The translations under genes and the position numbers were made by a program. The notes under the pieces were generated by a model, which did not search any database, was not told the origin of the DNA, and saw only the letters and a list, made by a program, of their open reading frames with translations. Below are positions 1 to 6,945 of a stretch of DNA of 29,324 nt, one piece after another (position 1 is the stretch's first letter; the number at the start of each line of letters is the position of its first letter). The stretch is taken from the IMG/VR virus record IMGVR_UViG_3300025073_000139, positions 1-29,324 of that record. One strand, given 5' to 3'. This DNA is from a virus.

Positions 1-2
1 AT

Positions 3-1352
3 ATTCTTGATGCAAGGTTCCACGAGCACGGGGCTACAGGAATAGTTAATGCCTACAAAAATATGTCATACATCGACGTGATGGGTTCGCCTATATCTGC
101 GCTGACTCAGATTGGAGATTTGGCTTGGGCGATGTATGTAGGTAAGGTATGGACACCACGTGGCCTTGCTGATACGGTTAAGAATGTTGGTAAAGCCATA
201 ACTAAGAAGTCTGAAATAACTAAGGAAGACTTAGGAATTGAAAGGATTGCTCAGGAATTTGCAGACGGAACTACGTTGGGGAATGCAGTTAGTTGGGTAT
301 TCAAAAAAGTGCAGCTTGAAAGAATAGATTCGATCGGCAAGGAGACATTAATTAACAATGCATTTAGCAACTACAAAGCTATGGCTAGCACAGAAGCTGG
401 AAGACAAGCATTGTTGAAGCAAATCAAGCCAATCTTTGGAACACAGTCTGATAGTGTAATAAATGATTTGCTTGCCGGAACACCAACAGACAACGTAAAG
501 ATGTTACTGTACCATAGATTGTTAGACTTCCAGCCTGTAGCGCTTTCTGAAATGTCAGAGCAATATCTCAAGAGTGGAAATGGGCGAGTGTTTTATATGC
601 TCAAGACATACACACTTAAACAGTTTGATGTTTTCAGAAATGAAGCATGGCACAAAATTAAGACTGGCGAACGGGATCAGGTTATTGAAGGAATTGGTAA
701 CATGATTAAGCTGGTGAGTTTACTTACACTTGCTAATGCTGGAGCGGATGAGTTGAAAGATTTGCTGTTGGGTAAAGAAACAAAGTTTGAAGATCACGTG
801 ATTGAGAATTTTCTTACGATGGGAGGTGCATCAAAGTATGTGAGGATGCAGACTACTCGGGAAGGTTTGGGATCTGGATTGATCGGGCAGATTTTGCCTC
901 CGTTCAGGTTTGTAAACTCCATCAGTAAGGATCTTAATCAATTGTATGGATCTTACATTACGGGGGATACAATTGATTATGATCACGCCAGAATTGTAGA
1001 GTCCATTCCGATTGGTGGAAAGATTTATTATTGGCACTACGGCAGAGGTGAAGATTACAAAAAGAGTAGCAATGAACAAGAGTTTGGTAAGGTCAGTAAG
1101 GAAGTAGACATCTTCAAGAGGCAGCTTGAAAATTCTGAAGACAAACGAACTTTCTTGAATTCAAACCTGGATGGCTTTAAGCAAATGAAGTTACATGAAA
1201 ATTTTCAGAGTGCCCTCAATCGGAACCAGGCAGTAATTAATAAGCTGAAAAAGATTGACCAGACAACAAATGTACGGGAAAGGCTTGGACAGTTGCAACA
1301 GCAACGAGAGATGATATTGAAAAGATATTTTGAAGTATCAGAAACCTTGTAA
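3..1352 (+). CDS. C-terminal part of a large phage protein (polyvalent-protein-like), truncated by window edge
   Basis: The reading frame is open back to base 3 (codons for ILDARFHEHG precede the first ATG at 63), so this is the 3' part of a longer gene that starts outside the window; 449 codons are visible. The fragment is mostly helical, has no signal peptide, and ends in a charged coiled-coil-like stretch (about the last 110 residues). A central part with FYMLKTYTLKQFDVFRNEAW and a following hydrophobic helix resembles domains at the C-termini of giant polyvalent phage proteins that are injected with the genome. That resemblance is from memory and tentative. It is the only rightward gene, which fits a late structural or ejection protein facing an early leftward block. 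It could also be another large internal virion protein. Confidence 0.6.
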   Translation: MLDARFHEHGATGIVNAYKNMSYIDVMGSPISALTQIGDLAWAMYVGKVWTPRGLADTVKNVGKAITKKSEITKEDLGIERIAQEFADGTTLGNAVSWVFKKVQLERIDSIGKETLINNAFSNYKAMASTEAGRQALLKQIKPIFGTQSDSVINDLLAGTPTDNVKMLLYHRLLDFQPVALSEMSEQYLKSGNGRVFYMLKTYTLKQFDVFRNEAWHKIKTGERDQVIEGIGNMIKLVSLLTLANAGADELKDLLLGKETKFEDHVIENFLTMGGASKYVRMQTTREGLGSGLIGQILPPFRFVNSISKDLNQLYGSYITGDTIDYDHARIVESIPIGGKIYYWHYGRGEDYKKSSNEQEFGKVSKEVDIFKRQLENSEDKRTFLNSNLDGFKQMKLHENFQSALNRNQAVINKLKKIDQTTNVRERLGQLQQQREMILKRYFEVSETL

Positions 1353-1365
1353 AGTATTTAAAACT

Positions 1366-1400
1366 AATAGGGCATGGAGAAATTCATGCCCTATTTTTTT
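1366..1400. terminator. Intrinsic terminator between convergent genes
   Basis: A perfect 11-bp stem (1366-1376 with 1385-1395, arms AATAGGGCATG and CATGCCCTATT) encloses an 8-base loop and is followed on the + strand by a T run (1394-1400). It lies 13 bases after the stop of the rightward gene. On the - strand the other side reads AGTTTTAAATAC, moderately T-rich, so it may also end the leftward operon, whose last gene stops at 1407. Confidence 0.85.
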
Positions 1401-1406
1401 ATTTGT

Positions 1407-1643
1407 TTATCCAACTAGATGCTTTTCAAATCTGGCTATCTGTTTCTTAGTCAGCCCATATACATATAACGCTCCATTTCCATACTCTCCTGGAGTACCG
1501 AGCAGTCCGTATCCAGGTGCTCTTAGAACATACTTTGCACCTCCATTAAATCTAGATACACTGAAGTCTATGCCAGCAGGTATCCCCTTATAAAACTGAT
1601 GATCCTGCCCAAATCTTATGATGTTACCTGCTTTGAATTTCAT
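1407..1643 (-). CDS. Hypothetical protein, 78 aa, last gene of the leftward operon
   Basis: Not recognised. A longer frame opens at 1733, but the ATG at 1643 overlaps the ThyX stop codon as ATGA and has a strong GGGAGG six bases upstream, so this start (MKFKAGNII) is preferred. The protein is basic and rich in Gly and Tyr (APGYGLLG, GEYGNGALYVYG) and probably a small beta-rich fold followed by a basic C-terminal helix (TKKQIARFEKHL). No Cys, membrane segment or signal peptide. Its place after thyX suggests only co-expression. Confidence 0.7.
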   Translation of the reverse strand: MKFKAGNIIRFGQDHQFYKGIPAGIDFSVSRFNGGAKYVLRAPGYGLLGTPGEYGNGALYVYGLTKKQIARFEKHLVG

Positions 1644-2506
1644 AAGAATTCCTCCCAAGGCATCATATTCATTACTCGCTGCATATCTGGATGGGCTGAC
1701 TTTGCTGTCCGTAGCTTCCTGATATGTGCCCACTCAGCTGCATCTGCTGTGACTACGATCTCGGTCTTCAGGGCATTAGGCAGGACGGTTCTAGCTTGTT
1801 GGGGTTTGAGTTCTCCTAAATTAAGCATCCGATTATATGCAAGTTCGGCATGTTCACAACTAGATACAAAGTCACTTCTGGCATAATTGGTCCAGTCATC
1901 AAAATCAGCTGGCTCAATAAACCCCATAGCCTTGCCACCATAGTTCACATACCTGGTGCTTTCCTGAGCAAAAGAGCAAGGTCTATGTCGCACCAGTTCG
2001 TGACTGACTCCGCGATCACAGATGAATTTTGCTGAGTAGCGGTGAAGTTCTTTGGGGATTTCGTCGTGAGGACAGATTTCCCAAGATGAATGTATCTCTA
2101 CCATACTTTGATCAAACAGCTTTCCATATATTTTTACAAATGGAACAAGCACTGCAGCATATCTAATTTCCATAGTTATTTGCGCCCATGCTGTTAAGCT
2201 ACCACCCACATAGATAAAGTCTTTCCATACCTTGACATTAATATATTTTCCTAACTGTTCTGTCATCAATGCAATATATGTAGGAGGAAAACTGTTGATG
2301 GCTCGCACTACAAAATTCGAGTGCTCAACCATAGCCAGATGCCCAGCCTTGATCAGCTTCTTAACAAATCCTTCTGCACTATCTTCAGTGATCTTGTCTT
2401 CTGACTTATAGCAAGTTCTGCCTGCCATCTCGATGAACTTAAGTGCTGCATTATATTCAGTCGGTACTGCTCCGAAAAACTCAACGCTTGGTTTGATTAT
2501 TTTCAT
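1640..2506 (-). CDS. thyX: Flavin-dependent thymidylate synthase ThyX
   Basis: Makes dTMP from dUMP using methylene-tetrahydrofolate, FAD and NADPH, supplying thymidylate for phage DNA synthesis. The diagnostic ThyX motif RHRxxSxxxxSxR is complete (RHRPCSFAQESTR, about residue 175), and HLAMVEHSNFVV near residue 60 and a C-terminal R-T-A-K-S-A-H-P-D segment are also typical. At about 288 aa the length is slightly above a typical bacterial ThyX. In-frame ATGs exist at 2527, 2521 and 2506; 2506 (MKIIKPS) is chosen because GGAG lies 9 bases upstream and this is where homologues normally start. The gene overlaps the next one by ATGA. The polymerase here carries a uracil-glycosylase-like domain, so ThyX fits a phage that keeps uracil out of its DNA. 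Confidence 0.95.
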   Translation of the reverse strand: MKIIKPSVEFFGAVPTEYNAALKFIEMAGRTCYKSEDKITEDSAEGFVKKLIKAGHLAMVEHSNFVVRAINSFPPTYIALMTEQLGKYINVKVWKDFIYVGGSLTAWAQITMEIRYAAVLVPFVKIYGKLFDQSMVEIHSSWEICPHDEIPKELHRYSAKFICDRGVSHELVRHRPCSFAQESTRYVNYGGKAMGFIEPADFDDWTNYARSDFVSSCEHAELAYNRMLNLGELKPQQARTVLPNALKTEIVVTADAAEWAHIRKLRTAKSAHPDMQRVMNMMPWEEFL

Positions 2507-2510
2507 AGCT

Positions 2511-2765
2511 TCATTCTCCATCCTCATGATTTAAAGCTGCTATCAAATCATTATGCAAATCTTCTTTATAATCAATTATATCGTCTTTTTGGCTCTTCAT
2601 TAAGTGCACTTTTATATCAGCCAGAACTCGTATCTGAGCATAAAGTTGCTTAATCTTTTCATCAATAGCAATTATACTAGCTTCTGTTAGATCCTTAGTA
2701 AGGAACTCTCGAAGCAATGGAGCATTAATATTTGCTTGATCAAGTGTCTTCAGATGTGCTTTCAT
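2511..2765 (-). CDS. Hypothetical coiled-coil protein, 84 aa
   Basis: Not recognised. The sequence is almost entirely helical with heptad-like spacing (IIAIDEKIKQLYAQIRVLAD) and an acidic C-terminus (NHEDGE). AAAGGAA precedes the ATG by a normal distance. It overlaps the upstream gene by 26 bases and its TGA lies 5 bases before the ThyX start, which suggests translational coupling. A small coiled-coil regulator or adaptor is possible but unsupported. Confidence 0.75.
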   Translation of the reverse strand: MKAHLKTLDQANINAPLLREFLTKDLTEASIIAIDEKIKQLYAQIRVLADIKVHLMKSQKDDIIDYKEDLHNDLIAALNHEDGE

Positions 2766-2940
2766 TATTAGTTCCTTTAACTATTTTAATGCAATCTTTA
2801 ATTGCCTGTATGGTAGCCGCTGCTGTAACTCCATTAGGAATTATTATGTTGGCTGCATCCATGATTGGTTCTGCCTCCCGAGAAAGTAAATAAGTTTGGA
2901 GTTTTTGCAACACGATATATTTGAATGTAATTATTGGCAT
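2740..2940 (-). CDS. Hypothetical protein, 66 aa
   Basis: Not recognised. GGAGGGTG sits just upstream of the ATG. The protein has an N-terminal stretch rich in aromatic and aliphatic residues (MPIITFKYIVLQKLQ), a mixed central part and a polar C-terminus (NNESTSEDT). No motif identifies a function. The 3' end overlaps the next gene by 26 bases. Confidence 0.7.
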   Translation of the reverse strand: MPIITFKYIVLQKLQTYLLSREAEPIMDAANIIIPNGVTAAATIQAIKDCIKIVKGTNNESTSEDT

Positions 2941-2970
2941 TGTTACACCCTCCAGGTGTAGTTAATCACT

Positions 2971-3195
2971 TCAGGTTTTGCATGGAACTTCTGGTTCAAC
3001 AGAATTGCCAGTTTTAATCACAGTTTGTTTTGCCCTCACAGAAAAGCCTTTGACAAGTTTCTTCTCTACTACATGTCCTAGTGATTCATTCAATCTCTTA
3101 ATCATGCCAGCCAGCCAGTCTCCATGTGATTTAAACTGTAATAATTCGCATTCATCTAAAGCGTTTTGTAAGTCTAGTTCAGTTAGTTTTTTCAT
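2971..3195 (-). CDS. Hypothetical protein, 74 aa
   Basis: Not recognised. A GTG at 3207 overlaps the upstream stop as GTGA; an ATG at 3195 (MKKLTEL) has a weak AAGTGA upstream. I annotate the ATG but cannot exclude the GTG, which adds MNKF. An acidic helical N-terminal half (LDLQNALDECELLQF) is followed by a basic C-terminal half (VEKKLVKGFSVRAKQ). Confidence 0.65.
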   Translation of the reverse strand: MKKLTELDLQNALDECELLQFKSHGDWLAGMIKRLNESLGHVVEKKLVKGFSVRAKQTVIKTGNSVEPEVPCKT

Positions 3196-3203
3196 AAATT
3201 TAT

Positions 3204-3401
3204 TCACTTAGACTCTGTTACTAATTGCCATGATCTAACAGTTGCTTTAGCTCCACGTTTAGTTTTAATCTTTAACTTATCACATCTTCCAGTATGGAAA
3301 GCAACTAATTCTGCCGCATGTTTTTCAGTTGCACAAGTAGATGCAACATAATGCATACCTTTTCCCCACTGGATAGTGATTATAAATTTTTGTATTTCCA
3401 T
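3204..3401 (-). CDS. Hypothetical basic protein, 65 aa
   Basis: Not recognised. AAGGA precedes the ATG. The protein starts with an amphipathic strand (MEIQKFIITIQWGKG) and is rich in Lys and Arg towards the end (KLKIKTKRGAKATVRSW), which fits nucleic-acid binding but does not prove it. Two Cys residues are too far apart for an obvious zinc site. Confidence 0.7.
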   Translation of the reverse strand: MEIQKFIITIQWGKGMHYVASTCATEKHAAELVAFHTGRCDKLKIKTKRGAKATVRSWQLVTESK

Positions 3402-3409
3402 AAATATCC

Positions 3410-3742
3410 TTATTCATGCATGATTATTTTATCAATCTCTTGGGTTTCTTCAGCAAGTTTTGTATAAAGCATCCCTGCATAGTGTGCAATCTTTAACAGG
3501 TCAAGCATCTGTTGGCCTTCACGAGAGTTTTTTCCATAACGATTTAGATACTTTTTCATTTGGGTGATAAAGTCAGCTTCGCTAAACTCTGAACATTGAT
3601 CGTTACCCTTATCTCCGTATTGTGGCACTGTGTAGGATTCAATATGATTGAAGACTCTAGTAGCAAAGCTTTGCCATTCAATTGCACGTAAAGAATGGCT
3701 TGGCTCATAATCATCTTCTGATGGACAAGGATCAATTTGCAT
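3410..3742 (-). CDS. Hypothetical protein, 110 aa
   Basis: Not recognised. GGAG lies 8-9 bases before the ATG. The N-terminus is acidic and Pro/Cys-containing (QIDPCPSEDDYEPS). The C-terminal half is helical with the pattern REGQQMLDLLKIAHYAGML, reminiscent of small phage helical-bundle proteins. No catalytic motif is visible. Confidence 0.75.
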   Translation of the reverse strand: MQIDPCPSEDDYEPSHSLRAIEWQSFATRVFNHIESYTVPQYGDKGNDQCSEFSEADFITQMKKYLNRYGKNSREGQQMLDLLKIAHYAGMLYTKLAEETQEIDKIIMHE

Positions 3743-3744
3743 AG

Positions 3745-3915
3745 TTAAACTCCATTATTATGTTTTTCTATTTTTGATACAAGATCTTTTAAGCCTTTTT
3801 CAATCTTATAAAGTCTTTCAAGTTCAGTAGCAGCCTGTAATCTTGCTGTACGTAATTCAAGTTCATCAATACCATAATGATTTCTAAGGTAAGATATCAT
3901 AATATTTCTATCCAT
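3745..3915 (-). CDS. Small hypothetical protein, 56 aa
   Basis: Short gene starting MDRNIMISYLRNHYGIDE and ending EKHNNGV. It fills the gap between two longer genes, has AGAGGG 6 bases upstream of the ATG, and begins one base after the exonuclease stop codon. Predicted mostly helical and charged, with a coiled-coil-like second half (ATELERLYKIEKGLKDLV). Function unknown. Confidence 0.7.
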   Translation of the reverse strand: MDRNIMISYLRNHYGIDELELRTARLQAATELERLYKIEKGLKDLVSKIEKHNNGV

Positions 3916-3916
3916 A

Positions 3917-4540
3917 TTAACCCTCTAAGTTAGGAGTAACAATTCCTCTATTCACCAACTCAAAAAAGCATCGCTTAGTTGCACTGATATCTGCATATGC
4001 ATCATGAGCACCATCAAAGCATTCACCAAATAAGTGTTCATGCAACTCGGTTAGTTTGGGCCATTTTGCACGGCCAGCCTTGTTTTTTAATCCACACATT
4101 TTTACTACATTCTTATCTTTCATGGTACAATGGTTTGGCAGGTCAAGATAGAATGCACTTCTCGCCAGGTCTGATAGCTCTTCCAAGTTGCGTTCCATCA
4201 TCTGGTAAACGTAGTTCCAATCAAAAGCAAAGTTATGGCAGACAACCAGATCAGCTTCTCTGAGCATTAAACCAAATTGTTCGGCAGCAATTAGTTCGTC
4301 TATTCCTTCTTGGTCGGCTCTCTCAATGGTGATGCCATGCACTTCTTGGGCATAATAGTTCATTGAACGGCCGTTACTTTTGATGATGACATTCATTTGA
4401 TCAAATTCTTCTTCTTGACTGGCAAGAATTGCTCCTATCTGTACTGTCCAGGCCTGCTCGGGATCATTGGCAGAGAGAGCTTTTTTAATAAAATCTGAAG
4501 TTTCAGTGTCAAAGAATAGTACTTTTGTAGCTGGTGTCAT
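3917..4540 (-). CDS. DnaQ-like 3'-5' exonuclease (DEDDh family)
   Basis: Predicted to remove nucleotides from 3' ends using two metal ions; it could proofread, trim recombination ends or degrade nucleic acid. All three exonuclease motifs are visible: ExoI FFDTET (Asp11, Glu13), ExoII CHNFAFDW (Asp107), and ExoIII GAHDAYAD (His179, Asp184), which defines the DEDDh type. The 207-aa length is that of a stand-alone domain. The polymerase at 6946-9468 appears to keep its own exonuclease domain, so this protein is not its obvious sole proofreader. The ATG follows a weak AAGGAGC. Confidence 0.9.
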   Translation of the reverse strand: MTPATKVLFFDTETSDFIKKALSANDPEQAWTVQIGAILASQEEEFDQMNVIIKSNGRSMNYYAQEVHGITIERADQEGIDELIAAEQFGLMLREADLVVCHNFAFDWNYVYQMMERNLEELSDLARSAFYLDLPNHCTMKDKNVVKMCGLKNKAGRAKWPKLTELHEHLFGECFDGAHDAYADISATKRCFFELVNRGIVTPNLEG

Positions 4541-4560
4541 GTAAGCTCCTTAAATTAGTT

Positions 4561-5070
4561 TTATTTATTTATCCAATCAAGCCAAAAATCTTGTTGCTTT
4601 TTATTAAATAAATTATAGATAGGTACTTTGTAATGTTCGGCAATTGAAATTGCAGTGCCAGTACCTCCAGTTTTACGAGAACGAGTTTCATGATATTCAC
4701 AACCGTCAGGTGTCCAACAAATCAATAATCTGCTAGGCATATTGAGATTAACACCAAGAACTTGAAATGCATTACGTCCATGAAGTTTTCGAGCATATTC
4801 TGAACAAGCATTCCAAGCATGATGAAATTGTTTAGCAATAGCCATAGCTTTAATAGTACATTGATTAGCAAGATATATTTCTTTAGGGCCTTTCATATCA
4901 TTACAACCAGCTTCAAAAGCTGAATCAGCACCGTCAGCTCCTCCAGACCTAAGTATAATATTATTCATTGCCATCTTCTTAGCAATTTTAATCATAAGTT
5001 TCATTATATTTCCAGGAGTTTTTCTTGATCCTACACCAGTATAATGTTCTATATGAGGCATCTTTTCCAT
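4561..5070 (-). CDS. SLOG-fold protein, DprA-like
   Basis: The glycine-rich motifs of the SLOG/DprA Rossmann-like superfamily are visible: GVGSRKTP (residues 12-19), RSGGADGAD (41-49) and GGTGTA (135-140). Members bind nucleotides or single-stranded DNA. Phage versions are often annotated as DNA-processing proteins; whether this one loads RecA like DprA or binds a nucleotide is unknown. At 169 aa it is only the core domain, without the extra domains of bacterial DprA. GGAG is 13 bases before the ATG, a rather long spacing; an internal Met at residue 4 has no usable site. Confidence 0.8.
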   Translation of the reverse strand: MEKMPHIEHYTGVGSRKTPGNIMKLMIKIAKKMAMNNIILRSGGADGADSAFEAGCNDMKGPKEIYLANQCTIKAMAIAKQFHHAWNACSEYARKLHGRNAFQVLGVNLNMPSRLLICWTPDGCEYHETRSRKTGGTGTAISIAEHYKVPIYNLFNKKQQDFWLDWINK

Positions 5071-5074
5071 TTAT

Positions 5075-6346
5075 TTAGTTCTTCTCCATTTGATTTTTAA
5101 TAACATTCCGATCCATCAACCTAAAGATTGTTCTATCAAGATATGTTGGATCACGAATCTTTTGTTGCTTACGAATGGTGGTATACATGCAAGTTGTCGC
5201 AGAATTCTCGGCTTTGAGTATTCCAGATTGCTCAGCCATTTCAACATAGCCACGTAGCTGAGGTATGTTGTCTACATCTAGGTGGAAATTCCTAACCAGT
5301 TCTGTCCATTCAAAAGATTCATGACTATCAATAAATGAAAGTATCTTTGCATAGATGTTAGCCTGACTAGATAAGCCAAGTCCATAGAATGCGTTTGGCA
5401 TCTCAAGTTCTGTTGCTTGCATTATTGCCAAGGCTTGCTCGAAATGTTCAGCCGTGATTATCATGTCGTCAGATTCAGCGGCACATACAAGCATACAAAC
5501 CTTATTCAAATGAAGGGGCCTCCTATGATTATAACCTAAAAACCTCTCACTTGGTACTCCAGATTCGTCATAGTCTTGCTCATACCAACGCACATAAGTT
5601 TTGAGAAAATCCTTACTAAGGGTGAATTGTCCAGATAAGTTTGCAATTTCCTGCAAGTCGTTTTCTAACTTTTTTTGTGTATCTTCCTCCTCTTCAGTCA
5701 AAAACTGCAAGGCTCTTCTTTGCTTGGGACCCTGGCCAACTACGAAAATAATCCGAGAGATTAAGCCACCACCAACTGCGTCTTGACTCAGTTTAGATTG
5801 CAAAAGACTAGGAGTAATACATCCAAATAATGTTAGCCAACAATTGGATATGTCTTCAGTCTTTCTTGCTAAGGTTTTATACTTCCAAGTATCTGCACAA
5901 TCAAACAGATCGGTTAGGGATGCTAGAAGCATCTGATCTCTGTCGTTCAAGAAGACTTGAAATTCTTCTGACCAGATTGATACGCTCTTATGCTTACGAG
6001 TAAGTCCAGCATGATCAACATAAGTATCTTCGCTGTCCATGAGTTCTCTGTACAACGCCTGGGTGGATCCTAATGAATCTGCACCGATATTAACATCTAG
6101 TTTTTGTACAAAGCTCTTTGCAATTTTCATGGCTGTGCCTTTCCGTCCTCCAGGTGGACCGACAAGAGATACAAATAAGTTTGGATAAACATAACCACGA
6201 AGTGCTCCCCAGTTACAATAGCACTTTCTTCGTAATGCGGAAGCTATTGCAGTCAGTCCAGACCACAAATGGTATAGTTCTGGTGGCTCTGTTCGCTGTG
6301 TGTACTTCATATAATGAGCTAACCAATTATCTAATTGCCTCGACAT
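5075..6346 (-). CDS. DUF3987-like helicase/ATPase (phage replication protein)
   Basis: A P-loop ATPase of the type found beside phage primases and polymerases, probably the replicative helicase or helicase-primase component. The Walker A loop is GPPGGRKGT (residues 63-71), a DUF3987-style variant; SIWSEEF (123-129) fits Walker B, and SRIIFV further on fits a sensor/arginine region. The C-terminal 120 residues look like a winged-helix-type tail. No separate primase domain or zinc ribbon is present, and no other primase is seen in the window. AAGGAA precedes the start. It follows the polymerase and HNH genes in the same operon. Confidence 0.8.
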   Translation of the reverse strand: MSRQLDNWLAHYMKYTQRTEPPELYHLWSGLTAIASALRRKCYCNWGALRGYVYPNLFVSLVGPPGGRKGTAMKIAKSFVQKLDVNIGADSLGSTQALYRELMDSEDTYVDHAGLTRKHKSVSIWSEEFQVFLNDRDQMLLASLTDLFDCADTWKYKTLARKTEDISNCWLTLFGCITPSLLQSKLSQDAVGGGLISRIIFVVGQGPKQRRALQFLTEEEEDTQKKLENDLQEIANLSGQFTLSKDFLKTYVRWYEQDYDESGVPSERFLGYNHRRPLHLNKVCMLVCAAESDDMIITAEHFEQALAIMQATELEMPNAFYGLGLSSQANIYAKILSFIDSHESFEWTELVRNFHLDVDNIPQLRGYVEMAEQSGILKAENSATTCMYTTIRKQQKIRDPTYLDRTIFRLMDRNVIKNQMEKN

Positions 6347-6411
6347 GAAAAGGTTCCTTGAATAGCGACATACGATTGTTGAATGGGCTTTCCCATTTTA
6401 TTATCTCTTAA

Positions 6412-6468
6412 TTAAAAACCTATCTTCTCAATTGCTTTATCACATTCTTCCTGAGTGAACTTACCAAT
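6412..6468 (-). pseudogene. Remnant copy of the DNA polymerase 3' end
   Basis: Read leftward this segment encodes IGKFTQEECDKAIEKIGF followed by TAA. The true end of the polymerase gene (6946 onward) encodes ISNFNQESIDKAINKIGF and TAA. The DNA is also clearly alignable (shared CCTAT, AATTGCTTTATC). It has no start and lies after the HNH gene, so it looks like the old polymerase tail displaced when the HNH cassette entered. Its third codon positions are less AT-rich than those in the tail now attached to the polymerase. Confidence 0.75.
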
Positions 6469-6481
6469 ATTAATAAGAATA

Positions 6482-6943
6482 TTATACTTTTATATGACCC
6501 CATTTTTTATTTGCTTTAATCATACTAATTGTTACTTCTGACACATTATATAATTTTGCTAATTTTCTAGATAATCCATGCTTGTATTTAAATTTTAACA
6601 TCCATTTAATAACTTTAATAGCTTCTTCATTTAATTTTCCTTTGTAATAATTTACATTATTACTATTATAATAATCTTTCATATTATCACAATAATTACC
6701 TTCATATAAGTGTTTTGGATTTACACATTTACGGTTATTACACTTATGCAAGATAAGATTATTTTTATCTTTCATTTCATTACAACTCATAAAAGATATT
6801 CTATGTGCTAATTCTGTATATCCATTTAAATGAAATTGTCCATAACCTTTTAATAAATATGCTTGCCATTCCCAACATTCATCTTTTGTTTTAATATTAA
6901 CTTTATCCCAAAATCTTTTTATATCTTTTTTGTGTATTAACAT
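6482..6943 (-). CDS. HNH endonuclease, free-standing homing type
   Basis: Predicted site-specific DNA endonuclease that spreads its own gene. The HNH core is visible: CWEW (23-26), LAHRIS (45-50), LHKCNNRKC (65-73) and NPKHL (75-79); the C-terminal third (about 105-150) has a helix-turn-helix pattern (SRKLAKLYNVSEVTISMIK) typical of DNA recognition by such enzymes. The gene is much more AT-rich than its neighbours, a sign of transfer. It starts 3 bases after the polymerase stop, and a displaced polymerase tail follows it. It probably targets the uninterrupted polymerase 3' end of related phages. Confidence 0.9.
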   Translation of the reverse strand: MLIHKKDIKRFWDKVNIKTKDECWEWQAYLLKGYGQFHLNGYTELAHRISFMSCNEMKDKNNLILHKCNNRKCVNPKHLYEGNYCDNMKDYYNSNNVNYYKGKLNEEAIKVIKWMLKFKYKHGLSRKLAKLYNVSEVTISMIKANKKWGHIKV

Positions 6944-6945
6944 AA

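Noticed and set aside
6371-6402. Terminator at the AATGGG/CCCATT hairpin before the helicase gene
   Set aside because: Only a 6-bp stem and no T run on the leftward strand; operon continuity is more likely.
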